This document shows positions 1 through 10,953 of a stretch of 64,000 bases of DNA, piece by piece. How positions within the stretch are numbered: position 1 is the stretch's first letter; each line of letters opens with the position of its first letter. Below the pieces are notes generated by a model that saw only the letters and a list, made by a program, of their open reading frames with translations, was not told the origin of the DNA and did not search any database. The position numbers were made by a program, and so were the translations under genes. Source of the stretch: Cepaea hortensis (lineage: Eukaryota; Mollusca; Gastropoda; Stylommatophora; Helicidae); NCBI GenBank assembly GCA_963921405.1, contig OY992881.1, forward strand, positions 95,292,876-95,356,875. The letters run 5' to 3'.

Positions 1-639
1 TCTACTTCTTTCTTCTACTTTTCTTAGCTCCAGACAATACATGTATGTTTATTTATGAACTGTCTTAGTGACCTCAAAGGGTTCCATAATTCATATTTCT
101 TGTATCTTCAGAGTTAGTGTCTATATGTTATGTTAATGTCCAGCAGTATACTATATATGTAATGTATCTTTTCTGGATTTTATGCAGAACATGCGCTATT
201 GCAGCTGAATGAACTTTCACTAACATTGACATTTGATAACATGCACATTTTACTGGCATTTTACAAATGTAGCTTCTTTTCATACAATCCTAGAAGTTTA
301 TTCTGTGCCAAACACAATACGTTACATTAGTCAATATCGGCGTACGCAATATAATCACTTCCATTCGCCTTCGTAATGTATGTATTGCACTGATTATCCG
401 ATAAGCACACGATTTACGTTAGCGATTTATTGATTGCAGTAAAAGATACAGTAAGTAAGGGACTCTCTTCTACGTTACGAGCCAATTGGGTATTTGCTGC
501 TAGCCTTATATTTCTATTGACAAATCTGCAGTTGCTGACCGATCTAGTCAATATCACATCATCCGCTTTTACTTCTTAGACGTTTCCTAGTATTATTTCA
601 GACTGGATCGATTTGAGCGCTCAGGTAAAGTTTTAGAAT
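1..639. other. Unassigned AT-rich sequence
   Basis: No open frame, motif or repeat that I recognise. Base composition resembles the other intergenic stretches. Confidence 0.4.
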
Positions 640-720
640 AAATCCCGCATCAAGGGGGATTCGAACACGTTATCATCGGACTGGCAGGCAAGTGTGCTTC
701 CACTGATCTACAGTGGGCCT
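640..720 (-). repeat. tRNA-like SINE head
   Basis: Read on the minus strand this contains an A-box-like TAGATCAGTGG followed about 40 nt later by GTTCGAATCCCC, a near-perfect RNA polymerase III B box. That is the layout of a tRNA or tRNA-derived SINE promoter. The acceptor stem does not pair convincingly, so a SINE remnant is more likely than a functional tRNA gene. Confidence 0.5.
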
Positions 721-997
721 CATTAACTGCAGAAATGTGTGATAATATATAAATGATTTTTTTTGTTTAGGCTGGAGTGAAGTGTAAAGACGAGAGAATC
801 TACTTCAATGCACCGGATTTTATCACACATGCCTTGGTCTCTTTCCGCAGACCGGCCTGCCGAAAGAGTTACACCGAGCATGAACTCCGTAGCTACAGCG
901 ACTACGCCCAGGAATTTCCGAGAAAACTGCACTCGTGAACAAAATCACGTTGTCGGAAACGAACCCATTAGAGATTATGGCATAGTCTAGACAACGT

Positions 998-2130
998 GAG
1001 CATTGAAAGCTATAGGCACAGAATACTGTGAACATTGAAAGTTATAGGCAGAGAATAATGTGAACATTGAAAGTTATAGGCAGAGAATAATGTGAACATT
1101 GAAAGTTATAGGCAGAGAATAATGTGAAATTGAAAGTTATAGGCACAGAATAATGTGAACATTGAAAGTTATATGCAGAGAATAATGTGAACATTGAAAG
1201 CTATAGGCACAGAATAATGTGAACATTGAAAGTTATAGGCAGAGAATAATGTGAACATTGAAAGTTATAGGCAGAGAATAATGTGAACATTGAAAGTTAT
1301 AGGCACAGAATAATGTGAACATTGAAAGTTATAGGCAGAGAATAATGTGAACATTGAAAGTTATAGGCACAGAATAGTGTGAACATTGAAAGTTATAGGC
1401 AGAGAATAATATGAACATTGAAAGTTATAGGCACAGAATAATGTGAACATTGAAAGTTATAGGCAGAGAATAATGTGAACATTGAAAGTTATAGGCAGAG
1501 AATAATGTGAACATTGAAAGTTATAGGCAGAGAATAATGTGAACATTGAAAGTTATAGGCAGAGAATAATGTGAACATTGAAAGTTATAGGCAGAGAATA
1601 ATGTGAACATTGAAAGTTATAAGTACAGAATTATATCAACATTGAAAGTGATAGGTACAAAATGGTGTCAAGATTGAAAGTTATAGGTATAGAATGATGT
1701 CAACATTGAAATTTACAGGTACAGAATGATGTCAACATTGAAAGCTATAGGCACAAAATAATGTCAACATTGAAAGCTATAGGCTTACAATGATGTCAAC
1801 ATTGAAAGTTATAGGTACAGAATGATGACAATATTGAAAGTTATAGGTACAGAATGATGTCAATATTGAAATTTACTGGTACAGAATGATGTCAACATTG
1901 AAAGCTATAGGCACAGAATGATGTCTACATTGAAAGCTATAGGCTTACAATGATGTCAATATTGAAAGTTATAGGTACAAAATGATGTCAATATTGAAAG
2001 TTATAGGTACAGCATGATGTCAATATTGAAATTTACAGGTACAGAATGATGTGAACATTGAAAGCTATAGGCACAGAATGATGTCAAACACTGAAAGCTA
2101 TAGGCATACAATGATGTCAACTTCGAGACA
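998..2130. repeat. 32-bp minisatellite, about 35 copies
   Basis: The unit is GAACATTGAAAGTTATAGG followed by CAGAGAATAATGT, 32 bp in total. From 998 to about 1625 copies are nearly identical, differing mainly at a CAGAG/CACAG position. From about 1626 to 2130 copies are more diverged and share other variants (GTACAGAATGATGTC). One unit near 1128 lacks three bases. No frame stays open, so it is non-coding. Confidence 0.95.
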
Positions 2131-2580
2131 ACGACTTCACCTTGCTTATTTCTATGTACTTATATGCGTGTTGCTATTGTTAGTAATTGCCGTTGAAGTA
2201 TACCTTCACTAACAATTGATGGCTTGTCATTTCTAAAACAATGACCATTGTAATGCTATTTTAGCCTTACAGTGCAGTTTCCTTTCTTCTAGCCAACTTA
2301 CTTTCTGGTCTAGTTTCAGTAGATCGTGTTACTTCCCACATGATCGTGTGTGCATCATATGACTGTCACAGCTTTATTTCTTCGTGCTGTTTTCCTCCAG
2401 GTACATAGTGTATTCAGTTAGGTGTTAATATCGTTTACCATTTGGTGATTTTCTTTCCGTTTACTCAAGGGTGGACTACATTTGTTCTAGTTGTTAATAC
2501 GGTCACTCCCTAATTATCGTCAATTATCTATCTTATTCTCAATAAACTATCAGTATGTGCACGTTTATTAGTGGTTTCAG
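2131..2580. other. Unassigned sequence
   Basis: Nothing recognisable between the minisatellite and the LINE relic. Confidence 0.4.
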
Positions 2581-2584
2581 ACAG

Positions 2585-3177
2585 TTATATATTAATTCAT
2601 TCTGCCCTGATAGCAAAAGTCAGAAAGAAATAATAGAAACGGTGGATACAGCGGTTGTAGAAAGTGAAAGAAAAAATGGGTCTTAGCTTGAATAATAGAA
2701 AGGCAGAAGTCATGGTAGTATCAAAGAAACAGAGTGTGCTAAATGTGCAATTAAAGTACATGACTTTATTTTGGGGCAAGTTAAGAAACTGAGATGTTTA
2801 GGCAGATGGAAAACATCAGACGGAAGTTGCACCACAGAGAAGAATACTGAAAATTAATTGGACAGCTGAAATGAGAAATCTGGACATTTTAAGGAAAGCT
2901 GGGTCGCAAAGACAACATATCAAAAACATCATAAAGAAGCAGTCATCATTGTTTGGGCCACATTATGAGAAGAGAAAAAGTGAAACATGTTACAACCGGA
3001 AAGATTTTCGGAAAGAGAGACAGTGGAAGACGATGTGAGATAATTCTTGACAGTCATGTCATGGCACGATATGGAGTCAACACACGAATTGATCCATGCC
3101 GTCGGAGATCGCAATTTGAGGAGGGACACGATCGTCCACGCCAGGCGGAAAGACACTGGATGATGATGTCCTAGCAC
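2585..3177 (+). pseudogene. LINE relic, reverse transcriptase C-terminal part
   Basis: Broken frames resemble the thumb and C-terminal part of non-LTR retrotransposon polymerase. A piece reading LGRWKTSDGSCTTE corresponds to the LINE relic at about 11525 (LDTWKSSDGRCITE). It is followed by a LGHIMRREK-type segment, the usual 'LGH-x-xRM' tail of many animal LINEs. Several frameshifts and stops separate the pieces, so this is a dead copy truncated at its 5' end. The clade is not assigned. Confidence 0.65.
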
Positions 3178-3415
3178 TTTCCATTTTCAAGTACCTTTAG
3201 TGTCTTTTACTCTAACCCACTATGATTCAACCGCTTCTTTAACCAGTATAATAATTATTGACGTATTTCATACCGACAACTATTGAGTTAGGATTGGCCT
3301 ATAGCTATATAGGGCTAGAAACATATACTCGTTGCTAGACAGAACAGTTAGGAGAAAAAAAAAGAAAAAGAAGGACAATTTAAGAATACGTGAGGCTTGT
3401 GAAACAAATAAAGTT

Positions 3416-3417
<2 letters not shown>

Positions 3418-3506
<89 letters not shown>

Positions 3507-3507
3507 G
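3418..3507. repeat. (AAT)n microsatellite
   Basis: About 30 uninterrupted AAT units. The Asn-, Ile- and Leu-run frames across it are artefacts of the repeat. Confidence 0.97.
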
Positions 3508-3707
3508 GGAGATGAAGAAGTGTATGAACGAAACAATAGCAACCACAGCCATGAAAACAAAAATAATCAAAGTGTAACAGAGGCTCTATAGCAAGACACT
3601 GGTGTATGAGGATTATTTTAAAATTCATGACTACCATACTTGCTTTGTGTAATAGAGCTGTCTGTTTTGTTTTCACATTATTGTTCTGTTCACATTGAAA
3701 TACGTAT

Positions 3708-3731
3708 TTCTTCTTTCTTTCTTTCAGAAAA
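3708..3731 (+). other. 3' splice acceptor before gene 1
   Basis: TTCTTCTTTCTTTCTTTCAG ends at 3727: a long pyrimidine tract followed by CAG, then AAAA and ATG at 3732. This is a textbook metazoan acceptor. It implies at least one upstream exon (5' UTR or extra coding sequence), which I could not place. Confidence 0.7.
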
Positions 3732-5642
3732 ATGTTTGAAGCTCAGAGCAGAAGTCAGCCGAAGCTGGTCTACGCCCATGCGGGCAGCAGTGACATGGGT
3801 CATGATCAGGAGGGAGACATGTCTTCCTATGTTAGGAATCTTGTAGCCAGAATCGCAAAAGAAGAGATGAATAATCAGCAACCTCTGAAGCAAAAAGAAC
3901 AAGTAGCAGAAACAGGAATAAACGCCAACAGCTTGCAGTCAAAACAACAAGGACATGAAACAAAGCTAGATGTTGACAAGGATAAATACTTACAGAGAGA
4001 GCAATTAAGCCAGCCGGGGCTAATTGACGTCGGGCATGGTTTCGAAAAGAAGAGACCGCCAGAAAGGGATATCTCAGTGAAAAGGGAGACTCAGCCTTTT
4101 TCGGTGACACAGGGAATTGATGGTGCTCCAAAAGAATCCAATAAAAGACACTTACAACCTACCGCTCCCTTGAATGGCAAGTTAAGGTTACCGCAAATGG
4201 AAATGACACAATTACGTACCGGCGAAGGAGACACTACAAAACCTACTAAAAAGCTAGCATGTGATATGAAAGTGGACACTATGTTATCTCTTTCACCAGG
4301 GGCTGTTACTGACAGATTTATATCTGCTGGTTCACAATCTACAGCTAACAGGGTACAGACGGTTTTATTAACTTCATCTGTCACTGGTAAGGCAAAAGCT
4401 GCTGAATCGCCATCAATAGCTGCATCTGCAGAGAAGGGTGGGCCGAAAATACCACTTTCTGCAACAGCATCTGTAGAGAGGTTTTGTAGTTCTTCCTCGC
4501 CATCATTGGCTATCAATGCAGAGAGGGTGGTAATGATTTTATCGCATTCGAAGTCTGCAGGGAATGCAACACCTGCTGCATCCATTACAGCTGCAGAAAG
4601 GACAACGCCATTTTCACCAGCTTCCACGACTGGAGCGGCAGGAAAGTTTGAAACTTCTTTATCACTAACGAAGGCTACGGTTGCAGGAAAGGCAACAGCA
4701 GTTTTATCAACTGTCTTGGCTGCGGTAGGAGGAAAGCTTGAAGCTGCTTCATCACTGCCGAGGACTACAATCGTAGACAAGTTAGGACAACCGAGCGGAT
4801 TATCTTCATTCAATGTATCTAACGTCTCCAGTACCGGTATTGACCCAAGCCAGGCCAGTAACTTGAAGCAGTCTGCATTAACCCCGAAACAGATTTACTC
4901 ATCATCGCTAATGTCAACCAACAACTGGAATGCACAACTTAAGAGTTCAGGTCCCCAATCTGAAGAGACAACTGTTCTACAGTTGGAGCAACAAGTCATC
5001 GCTAGTGAATCTCAACAAACAAATAACGTTAAGCTGCATGCAACTACAATAAAGGTTAACAGTTGCCCACAGCAACGACAACAACCCTCGTTGATTATGA
5101 GCCAGAGCGGTAACGCTGAGCCCTCACTGATTAGTTGTAGCGCGACTCCTATCTCCGATAGGTTACAGTCTCTGGCCTTGCCATCTTCAAAACGGATTTT
5201 AGAGTCACCATCACCTGTTGAACTTGATCAAGACTCTGAACCAACACCTCCTTCTCCAAATTCATGCTTGGCTATTGCCTCTTCAAGTCCTCCTAAGTCT
5301 ATCCTCAAAAACACTACCAGTTTTGATAAAGGCGATACCCTTCTCATCTCGGGAAACCACAATGAGGAAAGTGAAGATTACTGTGGTTTCAGCTCACAGA
5401 AAACTTCCAAGAATGAACACTTTTCAGTGAAAAAGCAAGTTCAAAGCCTTTTCAAGATCAAGAAGATCAGCTCACCACCTCCACAATTAAAACGACATGT
5501 AACGGGAGACGTGAATATGGCAATCTCTGAACTTAGCAAAGACGGCAAAATGCCCAAAAAATCAGTGTCTTTCAACTCAGAGGTTCGTCTACATCTGGAA
5601 AACGATGAGTCTACAGTTGAGACACTGCCTATGGATGAGTAA
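3732..5642 (+). CDS. Ser/Thr-rich protein with SILK and RVxF motifs; candidate PP1-binding protein
   Basis: A 636-codon frame opens 4 nt after a strong splice acceptor, so it is probably the last exon and ATG 3732 may be internal to a longer protein. The protein looks largely disordered. Residues about 26-42 could form a short amphipathic helix (SYVRNLVARIAKEE). Residues about 200-370 are Ser/Thr/Ala-rich with degenerate short repeats built around SLS and AAER/AGK. Near the C terminus, PPKSILKNT (SILK at 523-526) precedes a basic stretch and MPKKSVSFNSEV (KKSVSF at 609-614). SILK ([GS]IL[RK]) and RVxF are docking motifs of protein phosphatase 1 regulators, so a PP1-regulatory role is inferred, not shown. 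There is no zinc finger, RT or transposase motif. The minus-strand gene at 28503-29114 has the same motif pair at the same spacing. Near-full openness over 1.9 kb in an AT-rich, stop-rich region supports a real gene. Confidence 0.75.
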   Translation: MFEAQSRSQPKLVYAHAGSSDMGHDQEGDMSSYVRNLVARIAKEEMNNQQPLKQKEQVAETGINANSLQSKQQGHETKLDVDKDKYLQREQLSQPGLIDVGHGFEKKRPPERDISVKRETQPFSVTQGIDGAPKESNKRHLQPTAPLNGKLRLPQMEMTQLRTGEGDTTKPTKKLACDMKVDTMLSLSPGAVTDRFISAGSQSTANRVQTVLLTSSVTGKAKAAESPSIAASAEKGGPKIPLSATASVERFCSSSSPSLAINAERVVMILSHSKSAGNATPAASITAAERTTPFSPASTTGAAGKFETSLSLTKATVAGKATAVLSTVLAAVGGKLEAASSLPRTTIVDKLGQPSGLSSFNVSNVSSTGIDPSQASNLKQSALTPKQIYSSSLMSTNNWNAQLKSSGPQSEETTVLQLEQQVIASESQQTNNVKLHATTIKVNSCPQQRQQPSLIMSQSGNAEPSLISCSATPISDRLQSLALPSSKRILESPSPVELDQDSEPTPPSPNSCLAIASSSPPKSILKNTTSFDKGDTLLISGNHNEESEDYCGFSSQKTSKNEHFSVKKQVQSLFKIKKISSPPPQLKRHVTGDVNMAISELSKDGKMPKKSVSFNSEVRLHLENDESTVETLPMDE

Positions 5643-5771
5643 CAAAAGCGTTTTATACAAATACAAAAGTGATCTGTGAATCTGTGTGAATACGCTCTAC
5701 CCATTTCATAATTTCCTTTAATACATGTTTTAGCCCTTGGTGTATACTATTAGATATACGGTGTATTTTTA

Positions 5772-5897
5772 ATGACTGTGCAGTGTTTGAAAATATTGCC
5801 GGTCCAGGGTTTGTATTTACCCTCTCTAAAGTTCATGCAACATAATAGGTAAATATAAAACTTGGACCGGCAATATTTTCAAACACTGCACAGTCAT
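5772..5897. mobile_element. 126-bp foldback MITE with TA target duplication
   Basis: Two perfect 35-nt arms (5772-5806 and 5863-5897), starting ATGACTGTGCAGTGTTTG, are inverted. Pairing continues with three mismatches for about 15 more nt, leaving a loop of about 26 nt. TA lies directly outside each end (5770-5771 and 5898-5899), as for Tc1/mariner insertions. There is no coding capacity. It lies about 130 bp after the stop of gene 1, so it may be in its 3' UTR. Confidence 0.8.
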
Positions 5898-5999
5898 TAG
5901 AAGTTCTTTCATGTTCACAATAATCTGCAGATTGTAAATGATTCACACCGGTACATCACGATTGGTTTAATATAACTGTTAAGAACTCTCTAAAACTGT

Positions 6000-6180
6000 C
6001 ATTTACTGCCAATATAGTACCTTGCGGTGTATGGCAGAGGGGTCTTTGAGCCTGAGGAATAAAGGCCGTCTGGCTAGTGCAGCCACCGCGAACTGCGCAG
6101 GTTAGGATTTTCTTTTTGCCCCCGACAGAAAAAAAATCCCACAACTTACCGAGGGATCGAACCCGGGTCTCCCGAAGGAG
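6000..6180 (-). repeat. Probable tRNA-derived SINE
   Basis: On the minus strand GGGTTCGATCCC (B box) is followed by a GC-richer body. No clear A box remains at the 5' side. Likely a truncated SINE. Confidence 0.4.
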
Positions 6181-6864
6181 TTCTCTTTCTCTCCTAAATT
6201 TACAAAGATATATTTTATAGAATATTCTTCATCTTGTATAATGCCGCGTTGGCTGCAGCTATTCTACATTTCACAGTCTCTATACGTCTTCCATTTGCAG
6301 CTTGGAAGGTACCCAAATCCTGGAACACGTTATGTTGCCTCAGACTAGTCATATTTAGAACACCAACGACCGAGTTCTGCGGGGCGGCATGAGCGCCAAA
6401 GCCCGTTGGCAGGGCACATGATGATCATGAATCACATTAATTTTTATGTTGCAGTCTTGACGACATTTCTCTTTGAACATGTATTACAGTTATGTATGTT
6501 TTCTGTTATTCAAAGATTTTGACTTTCTGTTGCAATTACATTATGTCCATCATTCTTTGTAACTGCATTTCATATTCAGCTATCTTAAACAGCCTCATCA
6601 GTATATCGCAGGCTGTTTACATTATGTCCACCCATTAATATTCTTGGCGTGTGAACAGATCGGGTGATAGCACATAGCTCTGCCACCACCTTGTTTAATG
6701 TGTTGAAAAGTTTCCAGTTAGACAGCAGTTGTTATGGCTGCTTTTTGTTGGCAATTAATTGATTTTGTTTTAATTCTCAGACCTTGGCCATCGATGCTTA
6801 AATTGTCCAACTTTATAAATATTTCTTAATATGTCATCTTATCAAATGCTCTAGTGTGGTAGTC

Positions 6865-6870
6865 AATAAA
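6865..6870 (+). terminator. AATAAA, possible poly(A) signal
   Basis: This is the first canonical AATAAA I noticed downstream of gene 1, 1.2 kb after its stop. The distance is long, and a variant AATACA near 5719 is an alternative. Which one serves gene 1 is undecided. Confidence 0.25.
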
Positions 6871-6952
6871 ATACAAATACAAAAGTGTGTTTTTGTTCAG
6901 TCATATTTTCTGTTAATGTTCTCGAGACGTATAAGGCGTAGTCTGTGACTTT

Positions 6953-7184
6953 GCCGGTTCATTGGCGAAGGCTTTACGGACGCAATTAGTAATCCCGCAT
7001 ACCGCGTTCGAAACACAGCTGTGGAAGATTTGAAAGCAGACGGTTTTGCGTTGGTTTCCATACAATGGAATGAGGTCCGTTCGTTCAGAAGCAATGGCAA
7101 ACTACTGAACGTAACTGTGTCCATGAATCACATACAGTCAAATAATGCGGGAGTTGACTGCTACGTCCTGTAAAGGATATGCAG
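6953..7184 (+). repeat. tRNA-derived SINE copy A
   Basis: Starts GCCGGTTCATTGGCGAAGG (A-box-like TGGCGAAGG) and has GCGTTCGAAAC as a B box. The conserved body GGCAAACTACTGAACGTAA is followed by the family 3' end GTCCTGTAAAGGATATGCA. The best relative in the window is at 25069-25300. Confidence 0.8.
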
Positions 7185-7830
7185 CTAATCATTGTGTGTA
7201 TATGTGTGTGTGTGTGTTTTATTTTTAAAACCTTCTACAAATTCATGTCGCACATCCTCAATTTCTGCTGATATGTTACTTCTTATTCTTTTAATTATAA
7301 TTCACATGAAAATCACCCATCAACTATTTGTGCAAAGTTCACCCCACCTATTACATACGATTGCTTTGGTATAAACCTTAAAATATATTTACAGAGACAA
7401 TCATCAAAATATCCACTCTTGTAGATGTGAATCAACACTTTTTCTATAACCAATTTACCAACAGTTTTTATTTCTTCGACATTTATGCTCTCTGGTCTCA
7501 GCAATTTACCTTTCAATATGTGTTGTACAGGAGGCAGATGTGTACATTCACAACGAGCCCATGTCCACCCAGCCTAAAATGGGTGCTAGGAAATGGCTAG
7601 GGAAATAAAGGCGGCTAGCATGATGTTGGCCACATCATCCCTCGTTGGCGATTGATCTATAAAATCATCTGGCCCATCACATGACCAATGCACGTCAAGG
7701 CGTGTGATAAAGGCAGTTTACTTTACACCTATGTTGAATAGCATAGTCTACTCCTTCTTTCAGCATTGGAGGTCCTTCACATTGGTCATGAATGTTTGTT
7801 TATGTTCTGCCATCATCATATAACTCTGTT
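7185..7830. other. Unassigned, with a short GT run
   Basis: A GT-rich run sits at about 7194-7218. The rest shows no supported gene. The segment 7550-7760 has higher GC and could be an unrecognised repeat. Confidence 0.35.
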
Positions 7831-8020
7831 ATATCAATCAATCAATCATGTGCCATGCCGGAAAGCGTGGGCGGTCATGACTCGCCATTTCACTCGATCA
7901 CCAGCTTCGTGGATCAGCTCAGTGTTCCTGTCTCGTCCATGTTATATACGCTTCCCATATTTGATTTGTCTTCTTTGTCTGCTATAATATACTTTTTGTT
8001 GTTGTCAAACAGCTAGCTGA
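7831..8020 (-). pseudogene. LINE 3' end fragment
   Basis: The first 50 bp (TCAATCAATCATGTGCC and onward) match, inverted, the 51-bp insertion at 52358-52408. The minus strand ends with CCGGCATGGCACATGATTGATTGA, a coding end followed by a GATT tail, as in the LINE at 58815-59330. Upstream of this the frame is broken. Confidence 0.55.
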
Positions 8021-8134
8021 TCAATGCTTTATAATGCCTGTAGGTGTCTGTATCTTTCTGTAGATATATTGTGTGTCTTCTCGTGCCCCACAGGCCTTCT
8101 GCACTACAATTTTGAGAAGTTTATTCGCTGGCTT

Positions 8135-8360
8135 TCGGCTTCCTGGCCTAGAGGTTAGCAACTTTTCTCCGTAATCTCGTATACTCTCGTAAGTAACGTG
8201 ACGACGGTGAGAATCAGCAGTGGTTCGAATCGCGTCGGTAACTTACAGGGTATGTGAGCCGGCCGCTCGGAAAGCAAACTACTGAGCGTAATCTTGCAAA
8301 AGAAATCAACAATCAGCTGAAAGATGCTGATGTTGACAGCGATGTCCTGTAAAGGACTGG
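8135..8360 (+). repeat. tRNA-derived SINE copy B
   Basis: This copy has good promoter boxes: TGGCCTAGAGGTTAGCA (A box) and GGTTCGAATCGC (B box). The body CAAACTACTGAGCGTAATC and the 3' end GATGTCCTGTAAAGGA follow. It belongs to the subfamily with CTGATGTTGACAGCGATGTC before the tail, together with 9724-9963, 39138-39372 and 40883-41116. Confidence 0.85.
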
Positions 8361-8990
8361 CTACATTCTGTATTAATTTTCTTTGTATGCTTTTACAATC
8401 ATCATGATTTTGTTTACTTTTTCTTCTAATATCTAGCAGTTGTAGAGTTTCCTGAAGCATCAATTTCTGCGGCCCTCTCTATGCTATTTCTCGTATTAGC
8501 TTTTTTACGTCTGTTTTATTAACTTATTCAGTGTCAAACAAAAGTTAGGCCAGGATCACACATGGTACACTATCAAATGAACAAGTATTATACGGTCAAT
8601 TTCAGTTCACTGAGCATTAAAATTGCGGAAGATACCACGAAATAAAAAACAAATAACACGATGACCCGAATACGGCGATATACCGTCCTTCTGTCCAACT
8701 TGGAGGTCAGTTGTGGTGATATATTATCCTTCGGCATGCATCAGTTAACTCCATAATGCTTTGCCATTGTTCTAGTACACTGCTAATCTTTTCTATAACA
8801 TTACATCTTTTCTGCATGGTAGTGGTGTATCTCTCACCTATTCCCGATTTAATTCAAGTATTGTCAAACCGAATGTGATATATCTCAGAGCCTTTTATCA
8901 TTTCTTCAGCTTTTGTGTTCATAGGTTTAAAAATTACTTGCAGATGGTCACAGTTGCAATCTGCTCCTTGTCTTATTTTCACTGAGCCTG
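8361..8990. other. Unassigned sequence
   Basis: No gene or repeat recognised. Confidence 0.35.
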
Positions 8991-8992
8991 TG

Positions 8993-9050
8993 GTGTGTGT
9001 GTGTGTGTGTGTGTATATGTGTATGTGTGTCTGTGTGTATGTGTGTGTGT
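8993..9050. repeat. (GT)n microsatellite, interrupted
   Basis: GT dinucleotides with TATG and CTG interruptions, followed by a short GC alternation (GCGTGCGCGCGCGCAC). Confidence 0.9.
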
Positions 9051-9549
9051 GAGGGGGTGGGCGTGCGCGCGCGCACCCACAACTACATAGCCCGAGACAT
9101 AGTTGTTCTAAAACAACAGGTTATGGACTGGATGGACGTGTATGACAAGATGGCGCAAGCTGAGAGTTTTGGAGATGTTTTACACTTGCTTTAAACTTGA
9201 GGGTAGTCCCCATGATAGCTACTAGTAAATGAAGGCACTACACCGCGATCAGCAGAGAACAGTTTTCGCGCGTTAAACTCTCAGTCACGCTGATCTTTTA
9301 CATCTAGTTTCAATGTGGAGATGGCAATTTTTGGCGAGGATAACTTAAATGTTCTTGTTGGGAAATTGTTACAGAAGTAGGGCAACATAATTCAAGGGAG
9401 GTAATTCAACAAAAGGCTTCATTAATCATATCTTGCTACTTATCTTACTTTGAATGATCTCGTCGACTAATATTTACCAAACAAAAGAACAAACAGAACT
9501 AACCAGCAAGAACTTAATATTGCAGAAGATTTGTTATAAAGATAAATAC

Positions 9550-10953
9550 AATTAAGGAAAATGAAACATTTTGTGAATGTAAACTTTAAAAAGGCTTATG
9601 ATAGTGTCCATAGGAATAGTCTATGAAATGCTATGCAGGAATTTGAAATACCAAGGAAGTTAATCAACATGACCAGACTATGCATGGAAGATACTTATAA
9701 CATAGTAACATATAAATAAATAAATGTTTTGCGTATCCTTTTACAGGACTTAGCTGTCAACAGCAGCATCTTTCAGCTGTCTGTTGATCTCTTGGCAAGA
9801 TTACGCTCAGTAGTTTGCCATTGCTTTCTGAGCGGCCGGCTCAGTATCCGCAAGTCACGAGCGGGGGTCGAACCACCTCAGTTCTCGCTCCGCTGCGAGA
9901 CTCTGCGTGATAAACGGGATTACAGAGAGAAAGTGTTGTAACCCCACAGCCAGAGAGACCGGCTAGTAACATATAAAGGCAGGAAATCAGACCCTTTCCA
10001 AATAACATCTGGTTTGAATCAAGGTGATGCACTATCGCCCGCTCGTTTTCAATCTGGCTCTAGAGAAAGTTGTAAGGAAGGTAAAGGAGGAATGTGCTAT
10101 TGGAGGAACATCCAAACTGCTTGGTTATGTAGATGATATCGATATTATAGGGGGAAATGAACAAAAGACATTGGAAATATTGACTTACTTAAAGGAAAAA
10201 GCTCAACAAATGAGGCTGGTTATCAACAAAGATAAGACAGAATATATGGTAATTTCAAGAGAAGGAACGACTAAAAACTCTGGCCACATACAAATAGATA
10301 ATATGACCATTAAAAGAACGGAAACATACAAATACCTGGGTACAATCTTCAACTGCTCCAACTTAATAAGGGAAGAAATACAAGCTAGAATCAACTCTGG
10401 AAATAAGATATACTATGCACTACAACATCTGCTAAAATCAAATGCTCTATCTCGTAACACCAAGATCACAATATACAAAACATTGATTAGACCAGCTGTG
10501 CTGTATGGCTCTGAAACCTGGAGTACAACTAAAGGAGACGAAGCCTTGTTGCAAAATCTTAAGACGCATCTTTGGGCCCATTAGGGATACACAAAGTGGA
10601 GAGTGGAAAAGAAGAAGCAACAAAGACATTTATGATCTGTTTAAATCCCCGCTAATCACTGTATCATGAAGGCTAATAGACTACTATGGCTGGGGCATAT
10701 AGAAAGAATGGAAGATAATAGGGAAACAAAACTCGCTTACACTCAGGAAATAAATGACCGTAGACCCCGAGGTAGACCAAGAAGACGGTGGAGAGATAAT
10801 ATACATACAGACCTACAAGCACTTGGAATCAGCGACTGGCAAGAGAGGTCAACCAGAGAGACGAATGGAGACGGCTTGTATCTGCAGCAAAGAACCTCAA
10901 TGGCTCGGAATGCTGAAGAAGAAGAAACAGACATGATAATTATGTCAATGTAA
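9550..10953 (+). pseudogene. LINE reverse transcriptase relic, split by a SINE
   Basis: The first part (about 9559-9703) reads FKKAYDSVHRNSL then IPRKLI, an RT palm block containing the first catalytic region. After a SINE insertion it resumes at 9964 with GLNQGDALSP, shifts frame near 10040, and continues LVFNLALEKVVRK, then LGYVDDIDIIG (the YxDD catalytic box with Y-V-D-D), LVINKDKTEYMV, YKYLGTIF and LYGSETW. A further break precedes LLWLGHIERMEDNR and GRPRRRW (about 10675-10800), the typical C-terminal tail. No endonuclease is present, so the copy is 5'-truncated. It is a dead LINE of the common animal type with a YVDDIDIIG box; clade not assigned. Confidence 0.8.
9717..9963 (-). repeat. 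tRNA-derived SINE copy C with 14-bp target duplication
   Basis: On the minus strand it starts GCCGGTCTCTCTGGCTG, has the B box GGTTCGACCCCC, and ends GTCCTGTAAAAGGATACGC plus an ATTT-rich tail. TAGTAACATATAAA occurs at 9703-9716 and again at 9964-9977. It was therefore inserted by target-primed reverse transcription into the LINE relic, after that LINE. Confidence 0.9.

Noticed and set aside
640..720. Functional tRNA gene
   Set aside because: A and B boxes are present but no complete cloverleaf or acceptor stem can be paired; SINE remnants with such heads are common in the window.
4091..4813. 240-codon minus-strand frame opposite gene 1
   Set aside because: Shadow of the Ser/Thr/Ala-rich plus-strand gene; no motif, no initiator context, and it ends where the plus-strand composition changes.
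10024..10584. Independent host gene of 186 codons
   Set aside because: It contains YVDDIDIIG and other RT blocks and continues the interrupted LINE on both sides.
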